From positions 1 to 42,125 of the forward strand of contig CAIMWA010000557.1 of NCBI GenBank assembly GCA_903845045.1: a stretch of DNA of 42,125 bases, written 5' to 3'. The notes beneath the pieces were generated by a model. It was given only the letters and a program-made list of their open reading frames with translations, made no database searches and was not told the DNA's origin. Source of the stretch: an uncultured delta proteobacterium. Its GTDB lineage: Bacteria; Myxococcota_A; Polyangia; Polyangiales; Ga0077539. Both the position numbers and the translations under genes were made by a program. Positions 27,201 to 35,700 of this stretch are shown here, one piece after another (the stretch's first letter is position 1; every line of letters starts with the position of its first letter).

Positions 27201-27893
27201 CTAGGCGTCGCCGTCACCCTCGACGCGGCGCAGCGCCTCGACGTCGATGACGCGGATCGTCCGCCGGTCGACGGCGATGGCGCCGGCGCTGGCCAGTCGT
27301 GCAAGCGCGCGCGAGAGCGTCTCCGGGAGCATGCCCAGCAGCGCCGCGATGACCTGCTTCGGGAGCTTCGGCGGCGCGCCGTCGGCCGCCTCGTCGAGGA
27401 GCCAGCGCGCCAGGCGCCGCGTGGCCTTGCCGTCGGCGCCGGAGCGGCGGGGCACCTCGCTGCAGCGGGTGCGAAGCGAGAGTTGAAGGAGCGTGCGTGC
27501 CGGCGACTCCGGCGGGCCGATCCACGCGTCGATGGACTCCCGGGAGGCCGCGCACACCGTGGAGGACCCGAGCGTCACGGCGGTGTCCAGGTACTGCTCG
27601 TGCACGAGGATCTCGGCTCCGAGCAGGTCGCCGCCGCGGCGCACCGCCCAGGTCACCCCGGCCCCGCGAGCGTCGCCCCCAGCGCGGGTCAACGCCACCT
27701 GACCACGCCACAGGTAGTAGATCTTCGTGCCGGGTTCGCCCTCGAAGTAGAGCCGCGCACCCGCGGTGCGCTCTCGCGGTGCGAAGGGGCACGCGCGGTG
27801 CTGCGCGACGCCGGCGGCCTTGCCGAGCGGACACACGAGACACCGGGCCGGAGGACCGTGGCGCTGGGGAGCGGACGTTCGAAGCGCGGTCAT
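27201..27893 (-). CDS. CRP/FNR-family regulator with FNR-like cysteines
   Basis: A 230-residue transcription factor. The N-terminus has CLVCPLG and later ACPF (C18, C21, C35), and C114 lies in GSSTVCAAS, aligning with the fourth cluster ligand of E. coli FNR (C20/C23/C29/C122). The gap between the second and third cysteine is eight residues longer than in FNR. ARLYFEGEPGTKIYYLWRGQVAL is the cyclic-nucleotide-binding-like fold. The HTH is KQVIAALLGMLPETLSRALARL with ExxSR (E191, S194, R195), the residues FNR uses to read TTG. It converges on the radical SAM gene with six bases between stops. It probably senses O2, NO or redox state and binds the two nearby boxes. Confidence 0.85.
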   Translation of the reverse strand: MTALRTSAPQRHGPPARCLVCPLGKAAGVAQHRACPFAPRERTAGARLYFEGEPGTKIYYLWRGQVALTRAGGDARGAGVTWAVRRGGDLLGAEILVHEQYLDTAVTLGSSTVCAASRESIDAWIGPPESPARTLLQLSLRTRCSEVPRRSGADGKATRRLARWLLDEAADGAPPKLPKQVIAALLGMLPETLSRALARLASAGAIAVDRRTIRVIDVEALRRVEGDGDA

Positions 27894-28012
27894 GGGGTTC
27901 GCGGACCGTGGGGGCGCGACGGGCCGCGCACAAGGTCCCAACGCCAGACGATGACCGCGAAGCGATGCCCCTTGGCAGCAGGGGCCGTTGGACCCTATGG
28001 GGGGGTTCCGCC
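27894..28012. other. Intergenic region between the divergent regulator and cytochrome-like lipoprotein
   Basis: The 119 bases contain a 6-bp inverted repeat (27967-27985) and a longer imperfect pair, GGTCCCAACG near 27925 with CGTTGGACC near 27987. No FNR-type box is present, so the regulator gene does not obviously control itself. Confidence 0.45.
27967..27985. repeat. Inverted repeat GCCCCT-N7-AGGGGC
   Basis: A perfect 6-bp stem with a 7-base loop, 28 bases before ATG 28013. It could be an operator or a leader hairpin; its half-sites do not match the FNR consensus. Confidence 0.5.
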
Positions 28013-28621
28013 ATGCGCTCACGATTCACGGCCTCGTCGATGCACGTCCGGCGCTGCGGCACGTTCGCCTTCGTCGCGGTGTTCGGCGCCGTCGCCGGGT
28101 GCTCCGCCGACGCGCCCCCGGCGGCGCGTGACGCCGCGGCCGACGGCACCCTCGACGTCACCGTGGACGCTGCCATCGATGTCCCCGCCGACATGGTGCG
28201 CGACGCAGGCACGCCGACGACGGTGGACTGCAGCGTGACCCTGGCCGCCGACGCCACGCCCGCGGTGCACGATTTCGCGGCGGTGCGCTCGTTCTTCCTG
28301 CGTCGCTGCGCGGCCGGCTCGGCGTGCCACGGCGCGGGCGGCCAAGGCTCCTTGACGCTCCTCGGTGACGCGCTCCACGGCGACCTCGTCGGGCACGCGT
28401 CGTCGGAGTTTCCGGCGCTTCCCCGCATCGAGCCGGGGCACCCCGAGCGGAGCTGGCTCTGGCTCAAGCTCGCCGGCTGTTTCCGTCAGCTCCCCGGCTG
28501 CGACGACCCGGCCAGACCGTGCGGCGAGACCATGCCGACGCTGTCGCCGATCTCCGAGGGCTTCGCGCTCTCCGAGGCCGCCGTGCTGCGCGCTTGGATC
28601 CTCGACGGCGCCTCGCCCTGA
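28013..28621 (+). CDS. Lipoprotein with atypical c-type haem-like motif (CX5CH)
   Basis: A 202-residue lipoprotein. Lipobox GAVAGC gives C30 from ATG 28013 (a later ATG at 28040 is also possible). An Asp/Ala-rich linker follows. The motif CAAGSACH (C99, C105, H106) followed by GAGGQGSLTL resembles cytochrome domains of the planctomycete/myxobacterial type, where CxxCH is expanded, so haem binding is plausible but not certain. EPGHPERSWLWLKL, the CDDPARPCGETMP segment and ALSEAAVLRAWILDGA complete a typical PSCyt-like module, with M in ETMP a candidate axial ligand. It sits directly upstream of a sorbosone-dehydrogenase-like lipoprotein, for which it could accept electrons. That gene has its own promoter-like box. 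Confidence 0.65.
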   Translation: MRSRFTASSMHVRRCGTFAFVAVFGAVAGCSADAPPAARDAAADGTLDVTVDAAIDVPADMVRDAGTPTTVDCSVTLAADATPAVHDFAAVRSFFLRRCAAGSACHGAGGQGSLTLLGDALHGDLVGHASSEFPALPRIEPGHPERSWLWLKLAGCFRQLPGCDDPARPCGETMPTLSPISEGFALSEAAVLRAWILDGASP

Positions 28622-28638
28622 CTCCGCGCGACGAAGAG

Positions 28639-28652
28639 TTGATGGGGGTCAA
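28639..28652 (+). promoter_or_regulatory. FNR/CRP-family box TTGAT-N4-GTCAA
   Basis: TTGATGGGGGTCAA has the FNR-family 5-4-5 layout with one FNR-type and one DNR-type half-site. It ends 37 bases before ATG 28690, exactly as the box at 21354-21367 does before its gene. TACTCT follows after 23 bases. Confidence 0.68.
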
Positions 28653-28675
28653 TTCCGGTGGAGCCCGGCGGACCC

Positions 28676-28681
28676 TACTCT
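28676..28681 (+). promoter_or_regulatory. Candidate -10 hexamer TACTCT
   Basis: It lies 23 bases after the FNR-type box and eight bases before ATG 28690, which lacks a Shine-Dalgarno sequence. Confidence 0.42.
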
Positions 28682-28689
28682 CCGCCGCG

Positions 28690-30042
28690 ATGAAGCGTTC
28701 ACTCGTGCTCTCCTTGGGATTCCTTGCGGCGGCGTGCAGCTCGCCGAGCTCCACCCCGACGGTCGACGCCGGCGCCGACACCGGCACCGACGTCGGGACC
28801 GTCCCCGACACCACCCCGCCCACGGACCGTCCCACCTCGGACACCCCCGTCGTGACGGACGTGCCCGCGACGGACACCGGCGTCGACGCCCCGGCGCCGG
28901 ACGTTCCCGTCGATGCCCCGGTGGGCGCGACGTGGTGCGCGACGGGCACCACGGTGACGCAGGGACGCCTCCCGCCCGGGTACTGCGTGAAGCTCTTCGT
29001 CGGCTCGCCCGACGGCTCCGTCGCGCACTCGCCGGTGATGGAGCCGCGGGTGATGGTCTTCGCGCCCAACGGCGACCTCTTCGTGAGCGCGCCGTCCACC
29101 TCGACGCCGGGCGGCGCCAGCGGCGGACCGGGCTCGATCCTCGTGCTCACGGACGACGACGCCAACGGCGTGGCCGAGGTGCATACGTTCCTCCCTGGAG
29201 TGTCCGACGTGCACGGCCTCGCCTTCGCGCCGGACGCGCTCTTCTACACCACCACCAGCGCCGTTTACCGGGTCGGGTATGCCACCGGTCAGCGCGCCTC
29301 GACGGGCACGCCGGTGATGGTCTCGCCGATCACCACGCCGGGCCGCTGGACCCACGGCCTCGCGCGCTCCGCGGGCGGCTCCCTCTATGTGTCCAACGGC
29401 GTGATCTCGGCGTCGTGCCCGGGTCACAGCGACGGCTACGTGGCGTCCGTCGGCGCCAGCGGCCTCTCGATGATGGCCGTCGGGCTGCGCAACCCGATGT
29501 CGCTGCGGTGCCACTTCCACGACGAGATCTGCATGGCCGCGGAGATGGGCGACGACGGCGGCGCCTCGTACGGCGCGCGGGAGAAGCTCTTCACCATCCG
29601 CTCCGGCACCGACTACGGGTTCCCGTGCTGCGCGGGACCGAACATGGGCGCGCCGGGCAACACCGGCTGCGGAGGCATCACGCAGGAAGAGGTCACGATC
29701 CCGCTCGGCAACTCGCCCTTCGGCTTCGACTGGGAGCACGGGCTCTGGAGCGGCGCCATGAGCGGCGTGCTCTGCCTCGCGCAGCACGGCAGCTTCTACT
29801 CGTCGCCGCCCTGGCTCGGCGAGGGCGTGTACTGCACGCCGACGAACGCCACGACGCACGTGCCGACGAGCAACTTCACGATGTTCCTGGGCGGCTTCAG
29901 CCCGTCGAACATGGGCAGCGCGCGCATGCTCCGCCCCGCCGACGTCACCTTCGCACCGGACGGCCGCATGTTCGTCTCCGACGACATCGCCAACGCCATC
30001 TACTGGGTGGCCCCGGAGTCCCTCGCGCGGCCCACGCACTGA
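28690..30042 (+). CDS. Lipoprotein with glucose/sorbosone-dehydrogenase-like beta-propeller
   Basis: A 450-residue lipoprotein. LAAAC gives the lipidated C16, followed by a 60-residue linker rich in TD, VP and DTP. The main domain begins GYCVKLFVGSPDG and shows propeller blade features of the sorbosone/PQQ-dependent glucose dehydrogenase family: VMVFAPNGDLFVSAP, VHGLAFAPDALFYTT, WTHGLARSAGGSLYVSNG, VGLRNPMSLRCH and DVTFAPDGRMFVSDD. Seven or more cysteines after the linker suggest disulphides. The family oxidises sugars or alcohols with PQQ; the cofactor residues were not checked. It is preceded by an FNR-type box and followed after 30 bases by another lipoprotein gene. Confidence 0.8.
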   Translation: MKRSLVLSLGFLAAACSSPSSTPTVDAGADTGTDVGTVPDTTPPTDRPTSDTPVVTDVPATDTGVDAPAPDVPVDAPVGATWCATGTTVTQGRLPPGYCVKLFVGSPDGSVAHSPVMEPRVMVFAPNGDLFVSAPSTSTPGGASGGPGSILVLTDDDANGVAEVHTFLPGVSDVHGLAFAPDALFYTTTSAVYRVGYATGQRASTGTPVMVSPITTPGRWTHGLARSAGGSLYVSNGVISASCPGHSDGYVASVGASGLSMMAVGLRNPMSLRCHFHDEICMAAEMGDDGGASYGAREKLFTIRSGTDYGFPCCAGPNMGAPGNTGCGGITQEEVTIPLGNSPFGFDWEHGLWSGAMSGVLCLAQHGSFYSSPPWLGEGVYCTPTNATTHVPTSNFTMFLGGFSPSNMGSARMLRPADVTFAPDGRMFVSDDIANAIYWVAPESLARPTH

Positions 30043-30072
30043 CCGCCGACCGCCCTCGCACGGAGCCACCCC

Positions 30073-30744
30073 ATGACCCTTCGCACCCCCCTCGCCGCGG
30101 CCAGCGCCGTCCTGCTCCTCGCCGCGTGCAACAGCACGCCGGCGGCCACGCCAACGGATGCTGCGACGATCACGGACACCCCCGTGGTCACCGACGCGCC
30201 GGTCGTCACCGACACGCCGGTCGTGACGGACACCCCCGTGGTCACCGACACGCCGGTGGTCACCGACGTTCCCGCGGTCGCCGACGCCGCGACGGACGCC
30301 GTCGCCGACGTCCCCGCGACGGACGTTCCCACGGCTGCGTTCTCGGCGATGACGACGCTCACGACGATCTCGCAGAACTGCATGCCCATCGTCGCCGCAG
30401 ACCCGCTGACCGTCGCCGGCACCCTCGCCCTGACGAACACCGGCGACATTCCGGTCGGTCCGATCACGCTGAGCGCCGGCCTGGTGGTTCACCTGCTCGG
30501 CGGCGACACCTGGGCCACCTTCGGCGTGACGCCGGTGACCCTCGCCGTCGTCGCGCCGCACTCCACCGGCACCGTGTCGTTCACCAAGGCGGCGGGCACG
30601 CTCGCAAGCGACGCCGGCGTGACGGGCTGCGCCATCGTCCCGTGCGGGAGCCCCATCCGCATCTCGCTCGTGCTCGCGGGACCGAACGTTCCCGACGGCG
30701 CGCGCGCCGCGTCGGAGCCCATGACGCTGCCCTGCACGAACTGA
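30073..30744 (+). CDS. Lipoprotein with Thr/Asp/Pro repeat linker and beta-domain
   Basis: A 223-residue lipoprotein. ATG 30073 has GGAG seven bases upstream. LLLAAC gives C19. Residues 34-67 are six tandem units of the TDTPVV type, each 18 bases in the DNA, followed by Asp/Ala/Val-rich spacer. From about residue 92 a beta-rich domain (LTVAGTLALTNTGDIPVGPITLSAG, VTPVTLAVVAPHSTGTVSF) looks like an immunoglobulin-like or cell-surface adhesion fold. Paired cysteines CAIVPC could form a disulphide. I do not recognise a named family. The linker shares words with the upstream lipoprotein (DTPVVTDVP), suggesting a common origin for these spacer segments. It is probably in the same operon as the propeller gene. 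Confidence 0.7.
   Translation: MTLRTPLAAASAVLLLAACNSTPAATPTDAATITDTPVVTDAPVVTDTPVVTDTPVVTDTPVVTDVPAVADAATDAVADVPATDVPTAAFSAMTTLTTISQNCMPIVAADPLTVAGTLALTNTGDIPVGPITLSAGLVVHLLGGDTWATFGVTPVTLAVVAPHSTGTVSFTKAAGTLASDAGVTGCAIVPCGSPIRISLVLAGPNVPDGARAASEPMTLPCTN
30172..30273 (+). repeat. Tandem 18-bp repeat encoding (TDTPVV)n
   Basis: Six near-identical in-frame units, alternating GACACC/GACACG and GTGGTC/GTCGTC variants. Copy number probably varies by slippage; the frame is kept because the unit is a multiple of three. Confidence 0.85.
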
Positions 30745-30791
30745 TCGCGGCCCGGCCCGCGTTCTTGCCGTCGACGGCGGCGGCGGGCGCG

Positions 30792-30797
30792 TATCAT
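30792..30797 (+). promoter_or_regulatory. Candidate -10 hexamer TATCAT, leaderless start
   Basis: TATCAT matches the -10 consensus at five of six positions and ends six bases before GTG 30804, which lacks a Shine-Dalgarno sequence. It supports that start over ATG 30867. Confidence 0.42.
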
Positions 30798-30803
30798 CGG
30801 GGC

Positions 30804-32579
30804 GTGCCGTGGCCGCTGCCGCAGTTCCGGCCGCCGGCCGACCTCTCGCCCTCGCGGCTCGCCGCGATGGAGTACGTGCGCCCGCTGGCCGATCGGTCCT
30901 TCGCGGGCGTCGCGCGCGCGGCCCTCGCCGACCGCGAGCTGCGCCACGCCGTCGTCGCGTTCTGGGTCCTCCTCGCCGTCGCCGCGGCCGCCTCCGTCGT
31001 CGCGCACCGCGACCTGCGACGCGCCGGGCGCGCCTCGCCGATGCCGCACCGCGGGTGGCTGCGGGCGCTGCTCGCCGCGGCGCTCCTGCTCCGCGCCTCG
31101 CAGCTCGGGCACGCCGCGGGGTGCATCGAGGACGAAGGGCTCTACGCGGCGATCCTCGGGACCGCCGTGGAGTCCGGCGGAGCGTCGCAGGTGTGGTTCG
31201 TCACCGGCTCCCTCGGGGCCTGGCCCGTCGCGGCGCTGGCCATCGCGCGCGCGGCCCGCAGCGTGGGCGTCGAGCCGTGGATGGCCCTGCGCCTCGTCAC
31301 GTCGGCGTGCTCCGTCGCGACGGCGTACTTCGTGGCGCGGCTCGCGGCGCTGCTCGTCCCGCGCTGGCGGCGTCGCGGCACGGCGTCCGCCGCGGCGCTG
31401 GACCGCGTCCCGGCGCTCGCGGCGCTGCTCGCGCTCGGCTCGGCCAACACGGTGCTCGACGGGCTCTACGCCACGTACTCGCCCTTCGCCGTGCTCCTGC
31501 TCGTGATCGCCGCGGAGCACTTCGCGCGCGGCGTGCTGCTCCGCGCGCCGCGGCTGCTCTGGGCGTCGGCGATGCTGCTCGTCGCGAGCGCGCTCGCGCG
31601 CATCTTTCCCGCGCTGCTGGTGTCGCCGTTGGCGCTCGCCGGGGTGCTGGCGCTCGTCGTCGCGCGCCCGCATCGGCGCCTCGTCGCGCTCCACTTCGTC
31701 GCGCCGCTCGCTGCCGCGTCGCTCGTCGCGCTGGTGCCGCAGCTCCCGGCGCTGCTCGTCGCCGTCGCACACGCGCAGTGGCTCGCCACGCAGGTCGTCG
31801 TGACGAAGCTCCGCACGCCGACGCAGCTCGCCGTCGAGGTGGGCCTCGAGCTCGGTCTGCCCGCGCTGCTCGTGCCCGTCGGTGCGTGGCGGCTGCTCGC
31901 GCGGCGGCGGCGAAGGGCGCGGCGCCCCCGCGAGGCGACCGCGCTGGCCGTCGGGTGGCTGCTCGTGCCGGTCTACACCGTCGCCTCCGGAACGCTCTTC
32001 TCCATCGACAAGAACCTCGCCCTCGCGTGCTTTCTCGGCGCCCCGCTCGGGGCCGTGGCGCTCTCGCGGCTCGTCGACGGCCTCGACGCACGGACCCGCG
32101 GGGCGGTGCTCGCGGCGGTCTCGGTGGTGCTCGCGGGCACGTCCGTCGTCGGCGCCCGGCGGCTGCTCCCCGTCGGCGCGGCGGCGCGGCCCGTGCGCGA
32201 CTGGATCGACGCGCATCTGCGCATTCCTCCGGCGGGCGCGCGCCTGGTCACCGTCGGACCGCTCAGCAACCCCTGGGGTCTCAAGGCCGAGTACGACCCG
32301 CGGCCCGATCCGCGGCTCGTCGTGTCGACGGCCACCGCGTTCGTGCCGGCGCCGTTGGAGGCGTACCTCGCGCTCGGCGCCGAGCTGGTCCTCGAGGCGC
32401 AGCCCGAGACGCACACGCTCCCCGGGGTGCCGTTTCGGCGCCTCGGTCGCTACCTCGTCGTGCCCTTCACGTCGCCGCGGCCCTTCGCCACCCGTCTCTT
32501 CGTGCGCGACGACGTCGCGCCCCCGGCGCTTCGCGACGAAGCCGAGGCGCCCACGGCCGGCGCCGTCCCCGCGCGCTGA
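30804..32579 (+). CDS. GT-C/GT39-like integral membrane glycosyltransferase
   Basis: A 591-residue polytopic membrane protein, the third GT-C protein of the window. After two hydrophobic segments the first large loop has CIEDEGLYAAIL (D110, E111), the acidic pair expected in ArnT/PMT-like enzymes that use lipid-linked sugars. About ten further hydrophobic segments lie between residues 130 and 470. The last 110 residues form a soluble domain (DWIDAHLRIPPAGARLVTVG, then LGRYLVVPF). GTG 30804 is supported by a -10-like TATCAT six bases upstream; ATG 30867 is the alternative. It lies 138 bases upstream of a glycan synthase-hydrolase fusion, so they may serve the same surface polysaccharide. Confidence 0.72.
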   Translation: MPWPLPQFRPPADLSPSRLAAMEYVRPLADRSFAGVARAALADRELRHAVVAFWVLLAVAAAASVVAHRDLRRAGRASPMPHRGWLRALLAAALLLRASQLGHAAGCIEDEGLYAAILGTAVESGGASQVWFVTGSLGAWPVAALAIARAARSVGVEPWMALRLVTSACSVATAYFVARLAALLVPRWRRRGTASAAALDRVPALAALLALGSANTVLDGLYATYSPFAVLLLVIAAEHFARGVLLRAPRLLWASAMLLVASALARIFPALLVSPLALAGVLALVVARPHRRLVALHFVAPLAAASLVALVPQLPALLVAVAHAQWLATQVVVTKLRTPTQLAVEVGLELGLPALLVPVGAWRLLARRRRRARRPREATALAVGWLLVPVYTVASGTLFSIDKNLALACFLGAPLGAVALSRLVDGLDARTRGAVLAAVSVVLAGTSVVGARRLLPVGAAARPVRDWIDAHLRIPPAGARLVTVGPLSNPWGLKAEYDPRPDPRLVVSTATAFVPAPLEAYLALGAELVLEAQPETHTLPGVPFRRLGRYLVVPFTSPRPFATRLFVRDDVAPPALRDEAEAPTAGAVPAR

Positions 32580-32717
32580 CCCCGGGGTCGCACGCGCGGC
32601 GAAGATCCGCCTCGTCAGCCTCCGACCTTCGCGCTATGAGGCAGCTTCCAGCTCGACCGCGATGGATCGACCGCGCCCCTGCACTCCCGCGAGCCCGGCG
32701 TCGCACGGGGAGGCTCC

Positions 32718-35700
32718 GTGAGCCTCACCGTGGCGCTGCTCGTCGTGTCGCTGCCGCTGGTGCTCTACGCCGCCGCGTACTGGGTCGCGCTGCACGGCTT
32801 CGCGTTGCTCCAGGCCGTGCGGGGCGACGCGCCGGTCCCGCTCGAGCGCCACGACCGAGGCGCGGTGTGCGTGCTCGTGCCTTCGCACCGCGAGGGCGCC
32901 GCGGTGGTCGACACGGTGCGCTCGCTCGTCGCGCAGGACTACGAGGGACCGGTGGACGTCGTGGTCCTCGTGCGCGACTTCGACGACGCGACGGTGGCCG
33001 CGCTGCGCAGCGCGTTCGCCGCGTCGACGGCGCGACGGCGCGCGCGGACCCGGGCGCCGCGCGGCGCCGCCCCGAAGGAGATCGTCCTCGACGCCGGACG
33101 GGCGCTGCGCACGGTGCGGGTGGTCGCGACGGGGCATCGGGCCAAGCACGCCAAGCTGAACCACGCGCTGCGGGGCCTGCGGGCGCCGTTCGTGGCCTTC
33201 CTCGACGCGGACCACCGCGCCGAGCCCACGTGGATCGGCTCCGCGCTCTCGACCCTCGACGCCACCGGCGCCGCGGCCGTGCAGTGCCGCAAGCGCCCCA
33301 TCGGCACGGCGTTCCTCGCGCAGACCTGGGACGCGCTGCTCTCGCACGGGACCTTCGAGCTCTTCAACCACGCGCAGTGGCGCGCCTTCGGGCGCGTGTT
33401 CTTCACCGGCTCGACGGCGGTGTTCCGGGCGCGCACGCTGGCGCGACGGCGCTTCTCGAGCTGCATCACCGAGGACACCTACCTGAGCTTCGGGCTCCTC
33501 GCCGCCGGGGTCGACATCGCCTACGACCCGCGGCCCGGCTCGCGCGAGGAGACGACGCCCGACGTGCCGAGCTTCGTCCTGCGCCGCCGCCGCTGGGCCG
33601 CGGGGCACACCGTCGCGTTCCTGCGGCACCTGCGCGCCCTCGCGCGCGGCCCCGCCGCCCCGGGCGCGCGGTTCCAGGCCCTCGTCGTCGGGCAGTTCTA
33701 CCTCGTGCCGGTGGCGCTGGCGGCTGCGTTCAGCGTCGGCGGTCTCTACTACCTCGCGCAGTTCACGCCGACGGTGCGGCTCACGCTGCTCGGGCTCTCG
33801 CTCGCCCTCGCCGGCGCGTCTTCGACGTACCTGTCGTGGCGCCGCCGGACGAAGCTGCGCGACGCCGTGGTGACGTGGCTCTTCGCGCTCCCGCACGTCG
33901 GCATGCTCGGCGCGCTGCTCACGCGCCACGTCGAGCGGGAGACCTACTACTTCCTCGCCGCGTTCCCGTTCCAGGACCTGCAGTGGACGCTGCTCTCGGC
34001 GGTGCTGGGCGTGGCCGTCGCCGTCGCCGTCGTGGCGTGGATCCGGCTGCGGCCGCTGCGGCGGCGCGAGCTCGCGGCGGCGCTGCTCTCGCTGCCGTTG
34101 AGCATCACCCTCGACCAGCTCAGCGCGCTGCTCGGCACCGTCGACGCGCTCCTCGGGCGCGCCGAGTGGTCGGCCATCGCGCGCGAGGCGATCTACGTCC
34201 CGCCGCCGTCCGAGGCCTCGCTCGCGACGCGGGTCCGGCTCGCCCTGGGCCGTCCGCGGCGAGCCAGCGTCGTGCCGTGGCTCGGCCTCGCGGCGCTGGC
34301 CCTCTTCGCCGCCAACGAGCTGTTCTCCGTGGGACCGTGCGGCGAGGAGCGCCCGCTGCTCTGGCGGCCGCTCGCGTTGCGCCCGCGCCGGACCCCGCGC
34401 CTCGCCGTCGACGTGCATCGCACGCTGCGTGACGGCGCCGTCGCCGCGACGGTCGTCGCGCGCGTCTCCGCCGACGTGCCCGGACCGCTCGTGCTGCGCG
34501 CGTTCCTCGACGGCGCCCCGCTCGACGCCCCGGTCACGCACGCCGCCGGGGGAGCCTTCGAGCACCGCCGCGCGCTGTCGATCCCCGCGGGCTGGGGGCG
34601 GCATGCGCTGCGCGTGGTGCTGTCGGCGCCGGGCCTCCAGTGCCGCGTCGACGAGCCCCTCGCCGAGAGCGTCGTCTCCGTCGACGACGGGCGTCTCCGC
34701 GTCAACGGCGAGCCGTTCGTGGTGAAGGGCATGGTGCCCACGTTCTCGTCACCGCAGCTCCGGCTCCCGGTGGCCACGGGGTACCAGCAGATCCACGACG
34801 TCGGCGCCAACGTCGTGCGGCTCTACCACCCGCCGACGCGCGCCATCCTCGACGCCGCCGCGCGCGAGGGGCTGCTCATCGTCGCGCAGCCCGAGAGCTC
34901 GACGTGGCACGAGACGGACCCGCGCCGCGCCGTCGACCGCCTCTTCTACGACCGGCACCTCCGGGAGCTCGCCGAGGCGATGCGCGGCGCCCCCCACGCG
35001 CTGCTCCTGAACGCCGGCAACGAGCTCGACATCACGGACCACGACCGCACGATGGTCGCGGCCATCGACCGCCTGCTCGACGACGGGCGCGCCGTGCCGC
35101 GACAGGTGCCGCTCGCCTACTCCACGTTCTCGACGTTCATCCCGTACCGCGCCGAGCTGCTGGGCGTGAACATGCTCGACACGGGCTCGACGTACTGGGG
35201 CGACGCCGTCGCGATGGTCGCGTCCCTCGGCCGTCCGTTCTTCGCGAGCGAGCTCGGCGGCTTCGTGGCGTTCTTCGAGGCGCCGCCGGCGACGCTGCGC
35301 CAGGTGCGTCTCGCGCGGTCCTGGGAGCGCCTGCTCGGGCTCGGGAGCGCCGGGGCGGTGCTCTACGCGTCGCACGACAACTGGGCGCAGGCGATGCCGC
35401 CCGGGGCGCACAACGACCCCATGGTGCCCGAGCAGCCCGACGACGTCCGGGGCTTCTGGGACGAGCGGAACCGCCCGAAGCCCGAGCTCGAGATCGTCGA
35501 GGCGCTCTTCGCCGACTTGGACCTCGCCGCCGTCGACGAGCGCGTCGGTCCGTCCCAGACGACGGTCGCCGTGGAGGTTCGCAACCGCCGTCCGTACGCC
35601 CTGCGCGACGTGGCGCTGTGGCCCGGCGACGCCCCGCTCGCGCTCGGCTCCTTCGCGGCGGACGAGCGCCGCACCGTCGATCTGCCGCTGGCTCCGCTGC

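Noticed and set aside
30172..30273. CRISPR or regulatory repeat array
   Set aside because: Units are 18 bases, directly adjacent, in frame and code for a simple linker.
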